Below are positions 8,944 through 18,197 of a DNA stretch of 46,073 nt, one piece after another (the first letter of the stretch is position 1; each line of letters begins with the position of its first letter). A model generated the notes under the pieces. It saw nothing but the letters and a program-made list of their open reading frames with translations. It did not search any database and had not been told where the DNA came from. The DNA is from Promethearchaeota archaeon (lineage in GTDB: Archaea; Asgardarchaeota; Lokiarchaeia; Sigynarchaeales; SOKP01), in assembly GCA_019058515.1 (NCBI GenBank), contig JAHPYY010000070.1, positions 1 to 46,073 of the forward strand, given 5' to 3'. The translations under genes were made by a program, and so were the position numbers.

Positions 8944-10404
8944 TTATAGAGATGCGGTTACCCAAGGATCGTTGTAAAATCCAAACAAGGCTTTTGCTTC
9001 TAGTGTAGTAAGATCCCAAGCAGTAATGGCAGCACCAACAGGACCGTTGGGATCGTCGTAATAATCGTACGCAGGAGGGTGAAGGTAATCGATTAAATCC
9101 GCTCCTGTATCGAGATCAATCGTTCCATACGCTCCTAGGATCTCGTTCGTTAACCATTTATACCTGTCTTTAGAATCAGCGATAGCTGTAGAATCAGCCC
9201 AATCGTTCATTCTTCTGTAAATGTAGTGATTAGTATAGGAAACTAAGTCTGTTTTGTGTTCTATTTGATCATGTGAAAATATTGCCCACCAAGGATGTTC
9301 ATAGCTCATGCTCCTTATCGAACAATAATGTTCTGAAGTTTCAAGCGCAACTCCACCGGTTTCTCCGTTTCTACCATCGCCAATACCATATATCCACGAA
9401 ACACCGCGCACCGAATTCTTAATGAAATCAATCGCATTGCTAAGCTGGTTTTTATACTGAATTATATATCGACAGGTGAGAAGAGTACCCATTCCAAAAT
9501 CTGCGGGGTTACAATCTCGAGCAGGTACCATGTCGTTACCAATTCCTAAACCTTGATCATTCATTGCGGAAGTAATGCCTACAAAACCGGGAGCAGAAGT
9601 GGTTAAGAATCGATAACCTGAGTTTGGAACATACTCAATCATCGTCATTTCTTCGTGGAGGACATAACTAGTAAATTGCCAATGTCGTCCCATTATCGTA
9701 TGTCCCCCTACAGTTCCATATCCCTTAACTACAAAACCACTACAGGATAGAAATGCAAAAAGATCCATCCAAAAAAGATACGGTTCCACAACGGGATAAC
9801 ATAGCGCTAACATTGCATCCATACCCATGTTAAGAAGTAATACATCCTCATAAGTCACAGGATATCCTGCGTCAGTACAACCATCGGCAACACCTTGAAT
9901 TTCGGTGAGAAATTCCGAGGGAACATATTTTGTGTTGTAATCTACTAGAATTCTACATAATGCTAACATTTTATTAAGAAGAGTATCGAGATCATCACCT
10001 GATTGAGCCGAAAGTTGTTGTAGCGTAGTTGTATCTACCACACTTCCCACTTCATTAACTAATCGATTGTAGTCCATAACATCGTTCATAATAAATTCTA
10101 AAATCCAATCAGGTGCTTCAAGGAGATTCATAACTACCGATTTAAACCAATCTTCACTTGCAAGTCGTGAGACGCTAGTTGGTCCTAAGAAGCCTTGTTG
10201 ATAGCCCATTTCGTAAGGAGTGCCCTCTAAGTGAAGAAGATACTTATCAGGAGCAATTTCTTGCAGATAACCCTTACCATCTGGGGAATATATAAAAACT
10301 GTTCCGCTAGCGGAGGTAGCAATTGTTGAAAAGAACATTGGTAAAAGGAGCATAACTATAAACGCATATAACACTGCAAATGTTCTACTTTTTTTGTTAA
10401 ACAT
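8944..10404 (-). CDS. secreted C45-type NTN hydrolase/acyltransferase
   Basis: 486 residues with a signal peptide at about 9-32. GTPYEMGYQQG (61-71) is the segment that opens C45 (acyl-CoA:6-aminopenicillanate acyltransferase-like) proteins. SCSGFVVKG places the probable N-terminal nucleophile at C221, followed by the typical G-x-T-x-x-GRHWQF (about 234-244). Family members cleave themselves before the cysteine and hydrolyse or transfer acyl groups on amides. If so here, a propeptide of about 190 residues would be removed after signal cleavage. Substrate unknown. It is exported, like the neighbouring NosD-like protein, but 158 bases separate them. Confidence 0.8.
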   Translation of the reverse strand: MFNKKSRTFAVLYAFIVMLLLPMFFSTIATSASGTVFIYSPDGKGYLQEIAPDKYLLHLEGTPYEMGYQQGFLGPTSVSRLASEDWFKSVVMNLLEAPDWILEFIMNDVMDYNRLVNEVGSVVDTTTLQQLSAQSGDDLDTLLNKMLALCRILVDYNTKYVPSEFLTEIQGVADGCTDAGYPVTYEDVLLLNMGMDAMLALCYPVVEPYLFWMDLFAFLSCSGFVVKGYGTVGGHTIMGRHWQFTSYVLHEEMTMIEYVPNSGYRFLTTSAPGFVGITSAMNDQGLGIGNDMVPARDCNPADFGMGTLLTCRYIIQYKNQLSNAIDFIKNSVRGVSWIYGIGDGRNGETGGVALETSEHYCSIRSMSYEHPWWAIFSHDQIEHKTDLVSYTNHYIYRRMNDWADSTAIADSKDRYKWLTNEILGAYGTIDLDTGADLIDYLHPPAYDYYDDPNGPVGAAITAWDLTTLEAKALFGFYNDPWVTASL

Positions 10405-10617
10405 TGATGTTCACCCAACTGATAAGCAGTGGTTGATTTTTAAATGAAGCTCGCCCAATATTTAAAGATTTTTATTAACACCGTTAGTTAACGATACAAA
10501 TTAAGGTTCCAATGACTTTTTTGTTTGGTAAATTAGGTTAATTTAGCTTAAAATTTAAGAAAAAAAATAAAATTTAATTAATAGATTATAGATCAACAAA
10601 GTTAGAGTTAACTTGCT

Positions 10618-11310
10618 ATGGATTTAGAAACTTACATGAAATGCTTTGTTAATCAAGAGGAATGTGAATTAACTTCCGAAAATATCATGGGAAAAATCAC
10701 TAGAGGGAAAATTCCTAAAGATTTTCGAACATTAACCCACGATCCGGATAGAAAGATAGTAATGCTTATGGGAGCCGATGGACTTGAATCTCTTTTAGGA
10801 AATTCAGGTCAAGATTTGCTTGTGGAGATAGGATATACTTAGGATCATATCTATCATCTCATCAGCGAAGGCTATAAATTTAAATTAGTAATTTTCGAGC
10901 CATCGTAATCTTGCCTGCTAGCAACTTGGGATAATGCGGCTCAATTAGCGTCTGAAATATATCCTAAGGTTAAGCAGAAGATTTACTAAAAATTAGATGA
11001 TATAAAGAAAACACCTTTTAGCGAATTTGAAAAAGAATCTGATTTGAATTAGGGTAAAATCGATAAAATTAGTAATAACGATCCGAATTTCATGACATAT
11101 AAAAGGTTTAAGCGTTCCAAAGGATCGTTATCCAATGTATGAGCTTTCTTTTACTTTACTCTCCACTTTAGAGAGTTATTTTCTGGAGACGGATATATTA
11201 TAAACCAAAGGGAAAAAAAAAGCTAAGAGAATACATATGCAAGAACCAGAAGGTAAAGGACTTTACGGACTATAGATTGTTAGAGGTAAATATTATTTGA
11301 TGATATCGCT
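10618..11310 (+). pseudogene. decayed protein gene of unknown family
   Basis: An intact-looking start (ATG 10618, 74 residues) meets TAG at 10840. The same frame then continues protein-like through TAA 10906, TAA 10987 and TAG 11050 (fragments include DHIYHLISEGYKFKLVIFE and WDNAAQLASEIYPKVKQK). A frameshift near 11123 moves it to the next frame (PMYELSFTLLSTLESYF), with further stops at 11201 and 11273. Both TAG and TAA occur, so stop-codon recoding is unlikely. I do not recognise the family. The alternative is a genuine 74-residue gene followed by non-coding DNA. Confidence 0.55.
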
Positions 11311-11326
11311 AACTCAAATCATCAAT

Positions 11327-11521
11327 TTATTCTTTAGAAACTTCAGGTTTAGAAAAATTTGTATAACTTCCCCTGATTTCGTTATAATCTTCAGTTAAAA
11401 TCGTATATCCTTCATATGCTTTCTCAAATTCCTTCAAAGTAGCGAGATTGTTTGGAGAATCAGGTTTGATTAAAACAAAAACCTCGCGTTTATAACAAGC
11501 TTTAGCACGCATATGCATCAC
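11327..11521 (-). CDS. small hypothetical protein
   Basis: 64 residues from GTG at 11521; an ATG one codon later at 11518 is equally possible. The composition is protein-like (REVFVLIKPDSPNNLATLKEF) but matches no family I know, and no ribosome binding site is evident. It lies against the end of the decayed gene on the other strand and may itself be a remnant. Confidence 0.4.
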   Translation of the reverse strand: MMHMRAKACYKREVFVLIKPDSPNNLATLKEFEKAYEGYTILTEDYNEIRGSYTNFSKPEVSKE

Positions 11522-11674
11522 TCATAAACTATTCATACTTTAATTAAAAATGTATAGTTAATGTCAAATTGTGAGTTCTACTATACCTCACTAGCAGGTT
11601 AACATAAATAGAAATACTTTAATTTATAAAAGGTATAAGTCTACTCTAATAGAATTTGCTTTTATATAATAAAA

Positions 11675-13114
11675 CTAAGAAAAATTCGTGAGTTCAGTGA
11701 ACCCAGGTTTTTCTTTCTCATCGTCTACAAGGCAATATTCTTTTAAACACGCAATACACAATTCCTTTTCAGTAAGACCGATCGAATTTAATAAACCTTC
11801 TACGCTTTGAAACACTAAGCTATCTGCGTTTATGTAGCATCTCATTGACTCGTTAAAGTCGCTGTAATGGTCTATTTTAGTTTGATAGGCGATTAATAGA
11901 TTTCGGTTAGTGAAACTCGGATTAAGTTGGCAATTCTTAATTATGGGAGAGCAACTTATTCGAACATGTATAGAATTGGCTCCAGCGTCTCGCAACATAC
12001 TTACAATCTGTTTTAGGGTTATACCGCTTATCATAGAATCGTCAACAAGGATAATATCCTTATCTTTAACAACTTCCTTTATAGTATTTAATTTTTCTTC
12101 TACATCGCTTTTTAATTTCCAGATGTAACGATTCTTCATTAATCCTTCTTGATATACGATTCCAGATTCCCATGCGTAACCCATAGCCGCACTTCTTCCC
12201 GAATCAGGGACGGGGACCACAATCGCATTCTCAGATGAGAAATTTTCACGTTTCGCTAAACACCTTCCTAAATTATACCTTGCCTGAGCCACGGATACAC
12301 CGTCTATGATTGAGTCAGGTCTCGCAAAATAGATATACTCAAACATGCACACGCTTTTTTTCTGATTTTCAAATGCTCTTTCTTTTTTTAACCCCCTAAT
12401 AGGATTTACAATAACAATTTCTCCAGGATTGACATCGCTTTCAAATTCACCTCCTATGACATCAATTGCGCAAGATTCAGACGAGATAATGTAAAACTTT
12501 TTTTCTTTAATGATTAAAGTCCCATAACAAAGCGGTTTATAGCCATTCTGATCTCTTAATGCGTAAAGAGTCCCCTCTCTCGTTAGTAAAATTAGTGAAT
12601 ACGCACCTTTCAAGGTTTCCATCACCATTTTCAAGGTGTCTACAATATTTTCAGAAAATTTAGAGAGTGTTTCAATAAGCGAAGCTACCAGTTCTATATC
12701 GGTATTTCCCGCGAAAACCCTACCCATGTTAAGTAAGTGTTGTTCAATTGCTTGGTGATTGATTATCGCCCCGTTCATTGTAAGAGAAAACTCCATCTGA
12801 TTTGACGAGAATTGGTACGGTTGAGCTTCATCTAAATGGATGATTTCCCTGGAACCGTAACAGGTGTGCCCTATGCCCACATTTCCGTTAAACATTCTGA
12901 TAGTTTTAGGAGGAAGAACTTTTGAAACGAGCCCCCTATCTTTATAAGTAGTTATGTTAGATTTGCCACTGAATACTGAAATTCCCGTGAAAATATGCCC
13001 TCGGTGTTGCAACGCCATTAAACCCGAATATAATATGCTAGCAACATTATAAGTGAAATCAGAACAAGATACGCCAAAAACACCACAATATTCTTTGATC
13101 TTATCGCTTTGCAA
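11675..13114 (-). CDS. purF: divergent amidophosphoribosyltransferase (PurF-like)
   Basis: 479 residues. The N-terminal class II glutaminase domain has a nine-residue propeptide before C10 (EYCGVFGV) and LQHRGH. The C-terminal phosphoribosyltransferase domain has VPVPDSGRSAA and VDDSMISGIT (357-366). C206-region spacing aside, the cysteines expected for a structural 4Fe-4S cluster of the Bacillus-type enzyme are present: C256 in SVCMFEYIYFARPDS, one in KNCQLNP, and CIACLKEYC. Several hallmarks are altered: the usual H-x-R-Y is HTCY (83-86), VDDSIVRGTT has become VDDSMISGIT, and the GRTFI loop after KNRY is absent. It begins with TTG, 22 bases after purL, as the last gene of purSQLF. It may be a specialised paralogue. 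Confidence 0.85.
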   Translation of the reverse strand: MQSDKIKEYCGVFGVSCSDFTYNVASILYSGLMALQHRGHIFTGISVFSGKSNITTYKDRGLVSKVLPPKTIRMFNGNVGIGHTCYGSREIIHLDEAQPYQFSSNQMEFSLTMNGAIINHQAIEQHLLNMGRVFAGNTDIELVASLIETLSKFSENIVDTLKMVMETLKGAYSLILLTREGTLYALRDQNGYKPLCYGTLIIKEKKFYIISSESCAIDVIGGEFESDVNPGEIVIVNPIRGLKKERAFENQKKSVCMFEYIYFARPDSIIDGVSVAQARYNLGRCLAKRENFSSENAIVVPVPDSGRSAAMGYAWESGIVYQEGLMKNRYIWKLKSDVEEKLNTIKEVVKDKDIILVDDSMISGITLKQIVSMLRDAGANSIHVRISCSPIIKNCQLNPSFTNRNLLIAYQTKIDHYSDFNESMRCYINADSLVFQSVEGLLNSIGLTEKELCIACLKEYCLVDDEKEKPGFTELTNFS

Positions 13115-13136
13115 TTTTCAAACACTTGAATTTTTC

Positions 13137-15383
13137 TTAAATTTCCATTAGATTAGGAATTGTTGAACTATGGAGTTGCTTTAGCTTATAAATATCTAAT
13201 GATATTTCAGATCCTTTTAGACCTTTTATATTTAATATGGGTTCGGACTTGATTACTCCTATCTTCCTTACAAATGTGTTATGTTTTTTAGCAATTTGTA
13301 AAATACTTTCTAAGAGTTCAGGTTTAGTCTCTATAATAAACCTTCCTGCAGTTTCGCTAAATAGCAACTCATCGTCTCTTAAATCTTCCCGGCATAAGGG
13401 AGTTAAATCTATTTCCGCACCAAAGTTATTTTTGAAACACATTTCAGCGATGGTTACTAAAAAGCCACCCTTATTAACATCGTGGTTCGATAACACTAAG
13501 TTTTTATTGTATAATTCGAACAAACAATTCCAGTTAGACTCTACTATGGCTTCGTTAATTTTGGGGGGCACACCTCCCTCTATATCGTAAACTACAGAAT
13601 GATATTCTGAACCGCCTAACTCGGGTAAAGTGTCTCCTATGATTAGTATATCGTTTTCAGATTCTTTGAAGGGCAAAGTCAAGATATTTTCTTTGCCGTC
13701 AATAATTCCCACGATCATAATTTCAGGAGTTGCTTTAATCGCAGTATTTGTTACTTCGTCCTCGTTGTAAAAGGAAACATTTCCCCCCACTACAGGTATT
13801 CTTAACCTTTCGCAAATATCCGCCATTCCTTTAACAGATTGCGAAAAATACCAAAAAGATTCAGGTTTTTCAGGGTTACCAAAGTTACAGCAATTTACCA
13901 TAGCCATTGGTTTCGCTCCGTTAGCTATAACATTTCCGCACGCTTCGATCAAACCGCTCTTGGCGCCATTATACGGATCTAAATAACAGTGTTTGGAATT
14001 TGTACCTACACTGGCGGCAATAAACTTGCTAGTTCCGATAATCCTTAACACTCCCGAGTCACCATCACCACATTTAACCACAGAACGAACGCCGACTTCG
14101 TGGTCGTACTGTCGATAAACCCATTCTTTGCTGCATATGTTTTCAGATGAGATTAACCTATACACAATCTCTTCTAAGCTTAAGGATGGTTCTGGAGTCT
14201 TTTGAGCTAGTAACTCATCGAGATAAATAGGACAAGATTCTACTCTATTAAAGGTGGGTGATTCAGAAAGTGCTTTAGCGGGAACATCGACCACTAATTC
14301 ATCTCCATCGTATACTTTGAGAATTTTAGAGTCGTCAGTTCGCCCAATCACAGCATAACTCATTTCAAATTTTTCAAACACATCTAGAACGGCTTTTAAT
14401 CCTTCTGGTTTCACGATGAATGCCATCCGTTCTTGCGATTCAGAAAGCATAATCTCGTACGAATCCATTCCGGGTTCGCGAATAAACACATTTCTCAGGT
14501 CAATTTTCGCTCCAGTACCCCCATCTCCCGCTAATTCGCTCAGAGCGCAAGACAAACCACCTCCTCCTAAGTCCTTTAATCCTCTGACATATCCAGTTTT
14601 AATGGCTTCTAAAGTAGATTCTATAATCATTTTTTTAGTGAATGGGTCGCCGATTTGTACTGCGGGCCTATCCGCCTCAGACATTTCAGTCAATGTGCGT
14701 GAAGCAAAAGTTACACCATGTATCCCATCTCTTCCCGTTGAGCCCCCCATTAACACTACATAATCTCCTGGGTTATACGCCCTACTGGGAGCGTGTTTAA
14801 AATCTTCAATGGTTCCTAACCCTATGCACACTACATTTACCAAGCAATTATTTTCGAAACTTTTATCAAATTCTACTTCTCCACCAATAGTAGGGATACC
14901 AGTGCAATTTCCATAATCTGCAATTCCCTTCACTACATACTTAAATAACCACTGAGAATGAGGGTTATTTTTAAGCGGTCCAAAACGTAGAGGATCCAGA
15001 AGTGCTATTGGTCTTGCTCCCATACACAGAATATCTCTAATAATACCTCCAATGCCTGTAGCAGCTCCGTGATAAGGTTCTATGGCTGAAGGATGATTGT
15101 GTGATTCTATTCTAAACGCAAGAGCATATCCTTCTCCAATATCAATAACACCTGCATCCTGACCAGGTCCTGCTAAAACATAATCGTAGTTTTTTTCCGC
15201 ATCTTCAAACAAGGTTAATTTGGGCCGTGAAGATTTGTATGAGCAATGCTCGCTCCACATAACTGAAACCATCCCTGCTTCTGTTAAGTTAGGATCTCTT
15301 CCCAGGATTTCTTTAACTTTTTCAAATTCCCATTTAGTCAATTCAACATCGACTTCTTCTCCATTGATCTTCACTTTCGTCAT
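13137..15383 (-). CDS. purL: phosphoribosylformylglycinamidine synthase subunit PurL
   Basis: 748 residues, normal for the small (archaeal/Bacillus-type) PurL that works with PurS and PurQ. It converts FGAR to FGAM with ATP and ammonia supplied by PurQ. The N-terminal half has ESHNHPSAIEPYHGAATG and IRDILCMGARPIALLDP, and LKDLGGGGLSCA appears in the first AIRS-like unit. The second unit has GGNVSFYNE and SNHDVNKGG. The start ATG at 15383 is fixed by GAGGAGGG (15391-15398), which lies inside the end of purQ, so the two are translationally linked. purF follows after 22 bases. Confidence 0.97.
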   Translation of the reverse strand: MTKVKINGEEVDVELTKWEFEKVKEILGRDPNLTEAGMVSVMWSEHCSYKSSRPKLTLFEDAEKNYDYVLAGPGQDAGVIDIGEGYALAFRIESHNHPSAIEPYHGAATGIGGIIRDILCMGARPIALLDPLRFGPLKNNPHSQWLFKYVVKGIADYGNCTGIPTIGGEVEFDKSFENNCLVNVVCIGLGTIEDFKHAPSRAYNPGDYVVLMGGSTGRDGIHGVTFASRTLTEMSEADRPAVQIGDPFTKKMIIESTLEAIKTGYVRGLKDLGGGGLSCALSELAGDGGTGAKIDLRNVFIREPGMDSYEIMLSESQERMAFIVKPEGLKAVLDVFEKFEMSYAVIGRTDDSKILKVYDGDELVVDVPAKALSESPTFNRVESCPIYLDELLAQKTPEPSLSLEEIVYRLISSENICSKEWVYRQYDHEVGVRSVVKCGDGDSGVLRIIGTSKFIAASVGTNSKHCYLDPYNGAKSGLIEACGNVIANGAKPMAMVNCCNFGNPEKPESFWYFSQSVKGMADICERLRIPVVGGNVSFYNEDEVTNTAIKATPEIMIVGIIDGKENILTLPFKESENDILIIGDTLPELGGSEYHSVVYDIEGGVPPKINEAIVESNWNCLFELYNKNLVLSNHDVNKGGFLVTIAEMCFKNNFGAEIDLTPLCREDLRDDELLFSETAGRFIIETKPELLESILQIAKKHNTFVRKIGVIKSEPILNIKGLKGSEISLDIYKLKQLHSSTIPNLMEI

Positions 15384-15385
15384 AC

Positions 15386-16093
15386 TTATACCCTCCTCTT
15401 GATGTAGTCAATCATAGAATCGAAGAATAGCTTTCCATGGGCAGTGTTAAACGGGCTTAAAATTGGTTCAGAAGCGCGCTCGGGATGAGGCATTAATCCC
15501 AAGCAATTTCCTTCAAGATTACAAATTCCCGCAATATTGTCCATGGAGCCGTTAGGATTTGCTTCTTCAGTAATATGTCCTTCACGAGTGGAATATCTAA
15601 AAACTATTTGGTCGTTTTCCTCCAATTCCTTAGGATCGTCTATAAAATATCGACCTTCCCCGTGGGCAATTGGTATGTCAAGGACTTGCCCAACTTTCAG
15701 GTGCTTTGTAAACGCAGACCTCCTATTGATGACCTTAAGATTTATCCATTTGCATATAAATTTCAATGAATCGTTCTGCAATAGCGCCCCAGGAAGAAAT
15801 TGGGCTTCTGTAAGCACTTGAAAACCGTTACAAATCCCAATTATCGGGCGACCGTCGCGAAGCATTTTTCTAGCTTCGTCGATCGCAGGGCTGTGAGCTG
15901 CGATTATTCCCGCTCTAAGATAGTCCCCAAAAGCAAATCCTCCCGGAAGTATTACGCCGTTGAACGAGGATTCTTTAAAATTATTGTGCCAGACTAAGCT
16001 AGCTTCAATATTGACTACATTATTTAATACATGAATAGCATCCAAGTCGCAGTTAGCACCTGGAAATTGAATAACAGCTACTTTAATGCTCAT
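15386..16093 (-). CDS. purQ: phosphoribosylformylglycinamidine synthase glutaminase subunit PurQ
   Basis: 235 residues of class I glutamine amidotransferase. QFPGANCDLDA opens the domain, GGFAFGDYLRAG precedes the nucleophile elbow, the catalytic cysteine is in IGICNGFQVL, and the His/Glu pair is in MPHPERASEP. It supplies ammonia to PurL. Its ATG overlaps the last base of the purS stop (TAATG), indicating coupled translation. All expected residues are present. Confidence 0.97.
   Translation of the reverse strand: MSIKVAVIQFPGANCDLDAIHVLNNVVNIEASLVWHNNFKESSFNGVILPGGFAFGDYLRAGIIAAHSPAIDEARKMLRDGRPIIGICNGFQVLTEAQFLPGALLQNDSLKFICKWINLKVINRRSAFTKHLKVGQVLDIPIAHGEGRYFIDDPKELEENDQIVFRYSTREGHITEEANPNGSMDNIAGICNLEGNCLGLMPHPERASEPILSPFNTAHGKLFFDSMIDYIKRRV
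15391..15398 (-). promoter_or_regulatory. ribosome binding site of purL inside purQ
   Basis: GAGGAGGG seven bases before the purL ATG and wholly within the final codons of purQ. It is the strongest such site in the purine operon and settles the purL start. Confidence 0.75.
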
Positions 16094-16362
16094 TATCCTT
16101 GATTAGAACTAGTTACATTTAATATAATTAAATTTTGAGTCACTGGATTAAAAATCCGTAATTCATTACACATTTTATCGACAATATTCTTAGCTTGATC
16201 TGGAGACTCTGCGCCCAACGTTATTTTAAGATATTGCCCAGATCTAACCGTTGATACCATGTCGTATCCTTTTTTCGCTAAAAGGTCTCGCTTAATGGTA
16301 GTACCTACGGGATCTTTAGCTTTTTCCTTGTTAGTTAAAACGACTTCGACTATATACTCCAT
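16093..16362 (-). CDS. purS: phosphoribosylformylglycinamidine synthase subunit PurS
   Basis: About 89 residues. PurS is the small dimeric scaffold that bridges PurL and PurQ. The beta-strand MEYIVEVVLTNKE, the DPVGTTIKRDL segment and LAKKGYDMVSTVRSGQYLKI are typical. The frame can be extended three codons to a TTG at 16371, but the ATG at 16362 is preferred: the protein then begins directly at the first strand and a TATA-like box lies about 21 bases upstream, which would give a nearly leaderless mRNA. It is the first gene of purSQLF. Confidence 0.93.
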   Translation of the reverse strand: MEYIVEVVLTNKEKAKDPVGTTIKRDLLAKKGYDMVSTVRSGQYLKITLGAESPDQAKNIVDKMCNELRIFNPVTQNLIILNVTSSNQG

Positions 16363-16378
16363 AAAGTCCAAAACACCA

Positions 16379-16387
16379 TTTATATGT
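16379..16387 (-). promoter_or_regulatory. TATA box of the purSQLF operon
   Basis: ACATATAAA on the minus strand, about 17-25 bases before the purS ATG at 16362. The spacing suits an archaeal promoter with a very short leader. Confidence 0.45.
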
Positions 16388-16603
16388 AATTAATGAAAGA
16401 GAATAATATTAAAAATAGTTGTTATTAACTTAAAAATAATAGTCCTTTACATTATTGTTTATCCTATCTTTCTACTGATTCTTGAAAATTAGAACAAGTT
16501 AATTAATCAGATTTAAATTCAACGACCATAATCCAGAAAGATTTGTGTTCTGTACTGGAAAATGTTCAAGATAACTCCAAAAAACATATTTGTAAAAAAT
16601 AAT

Positions 16604-16801
16604 TTAGAAGAAGCTTATAAAAATCAATAGCACTAACGCAAGAAGACTTACTGCAATAGCGTATTTTCCTAATCGAGGTAACTTTTTTATGTTGGAGTGA
16701 TCTTCGCGATTTGGTTTGAGTTTTATTAAATCTATTATAATCAAAAGAAACCCTATTACAAAAAGGGAAAAATCTATTGTTACAAGAATTAACGCAAGCA
16801 T
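16604..16801 (-). CDS. small two-helix membrane protein
   Basis: 65 residues made of two hydrophobic helices (about 2-27 and 46-64) joined by a polar loop with KLKPNREDHSNIKK. No family is recognised. It lies between purC and purS on the same strand. A longer frame over the same bases (16566-16811) has a cysteine- and arginine-rich composition and is less credible. The hydrophobic pattern is the main evidence that this frame is real. Confidence 0.5.
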   Translation of the reverse strand: MLALILVTIDFSLFVIGFLLIIIDLIKLKPNREDHSNIKKLPRLGKYAIAVSLLALVLLIFISFF

Positions 16802-16846
16802 AATAATACAAATTCTTTTTAAGAAAATTTAAAATTTTTCGTTTAT

Positions 16847-17824
16847 CTATAGGTATTGTGTGTTTTTCAAATTCGTCTTAATTCTTTCTGAAACATCCGC
16901 TACTTCTGCCTTAAACTCCAAACCTGTGATAGTTTCGAAACTTTTTTTGTACCTTTTCGCTAGTTCTATTTTGATGTCGTCTTTAATTGGAGGGATCTCG
17001 TCTTCCAGCTTGATGTTAGGAAACACATCTGGATAAGTCTTCATTAACCATCCCCTGAAGATTTCTTTATCCAAAATTTCTGGTTCTTCCCCCGCATTAA
17101 ATTTTTCTTCGTATGTATCTAAAATCCAAAACCTAGACGAATCTTGAGTGTGAATCTCGTCAATAACCATCAACTCATTATCTTTTAATCCAAACTCGTA
17201 TTTTGTATCAACAAGAATTAGCCTGTGCTTAGCACAAAACTCTTGACCGAACTTAAACAGTTTTAACGCCGCTTCTTCCATTTGTTCGTATACATCTTTA
17301 GAGACCATATTCTTCTCTATTAATTCCTCTTTTGGAAGATAAAGATCGTGGCCAGATTCCGCTTTAGTAGAGGGCGTGACTATTAACTCGTCGAATTTCT
17401 GGTTTTTTTGCAATCCCGCTGGGAGCAAAATTCCTGAAGTTGGTTCCCGTTTCTGATAATTCCTCCACATCGAACCCGTTATGTAGGCTCTAACAATCAT
17501 CTCTACGGGTATAGTTTCGCACTGATGAACTACAGAAACATTCGGATCAGGGGAAGTAATCAAGTGATTCTTAACGATATCAGAAGTTTTCTCAAACCAG
17601 AATGTAGAAACTTGATTAAGCATTTGTCCTTTAAATGGGATGGTCGTTATCACCCTATCGAACGCAGAAATTCGATCAGTGGCTATAATCACGCGAATTT
17701 TTTCTTTAATGTAGTTATCTCGCACCTTACCTCTGTATAATTCCCCCAAATTTGCAAAATCGGTTTGGTTAAGAGTTTTCCCCATTTGTGCTTTAACTAA
17801 TTCTTCAAAACTCACTGAATTCAT
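16847..17824 (-). CDS. purC: SAICAR synthetase PurC
   Basis: 325 residues. It ligates aspartate to CAIR with ATP in purine synthesis. Visible motifs: LYRGKVRDNY (nucleotide loop), ATDRISAFDRVI, KGQMLNQVSTFWF, VEMIVRAYITGSMW, VDTKYEFG and VIDEIHTQDSSRFW. The length and GKVRD form resemble the longer yeast Ade1-like type rather than the 240-residue bacterial type. It is upstream of purSQLF on the same strand but separated by about 480 bases that include the two-helix membrane gene, so co-transcription is uncertain. Confidence 0.96.
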   Translation of the reverse strand: MNSVSFEELVKAQMGKTLNQTDFANLGELYRGKVRDNYIKEKIRVIIATDRISAFDRVITTIPFKGQMLNQVSTFWFEKTSDIVKNHLITSPDPNVSVVHQCETIPVEMIVRAYITGSMWRNYQKREPTSGILLPAGLQKNQKFDELIVTPSTKAESGHDLYLPKEELIEKNMVSKDVYEQMEEAALKLFKFGQEFCAKHRLILVDTKYEFGLKDNELMVIDEIHTQDSSRFWILDTYEEKFNAGEEPEILDKEIFRGWLMKTYPDVFPNIKLEDEIPPIKDDIKIELAKRYKKSFETITGLEFKAEVADVSERIKTNLKNTQYL

Positions 17825-17972
17825 AATTATAGGTAATATTCAAGTAAATTTTAATTTAAATATTAACTAGAAAATAAGAGTTCTTCCCCAAAGTCGTTAA
17901 TATTTTGCTAGGATTAATGGTGTTAACATAAAGAGAAAGACATTTAAATATTTAGGTTTCTATTATTCACAC

Positions 17973-18155
17973 GTGGCGTTCAATTATTATCATGATTTAA
18001 AAAACAGGGATAGCTATCCGTGCAAGTATTGTAAATTAACATTTTTTTCTTTTGAGTCGAAGGCGGTTCACGAGAAACTCTGTTTAAAGAATCCACATAC
18101 CTACAAAAAAGAATTCCAAAAAAACCAAATTAAAAGAAAAATAAGGAAGAGATAA
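17973..18155 (+). CDS. small single zinc-finger protein (C-x2-C / H-x4-C)
   Basis: 60 residues starting at GTG. YPCKYCKLTF and VHEKLC give the pattern C-x2-C-x12-H-x4-C, a C2H2-type finger with the last histidine replaced by cysteine. The tail is strongly basic (KNQIKRKIRKR), which would favour nucleic-acid binding. Small proteins of this kind are frequent in archaea; the function is not known. It stands alone between purC and a convergent membrane gene. Confidence 0.6.
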   Translation: MAFNYYHDLKNRDSYPCKYCKLTFFSFESKAVHEKLCLKNPHTYKKEFQKNQIKRKIRKR

Positions 18156-18197
18156 TAAGAATTTTCCAATTTAATTTTTAGAATCTACAAGTTGTTG

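Noticed and set aside
10840..11052. Recoded stop codons (for example pyrrolysine at TAG) in the decayed gene
   Set aside because: Two of the four in-frame stops are TAA and a frameshift follows, so ordinary gene decay explains the pattern better.
16566..16811. 81-residue minus-strand frame overlapping the small membrane gene
   Set aside because: Composition is unlike a protein; the alternate frame 16604-16801 has two clean membrane helices.
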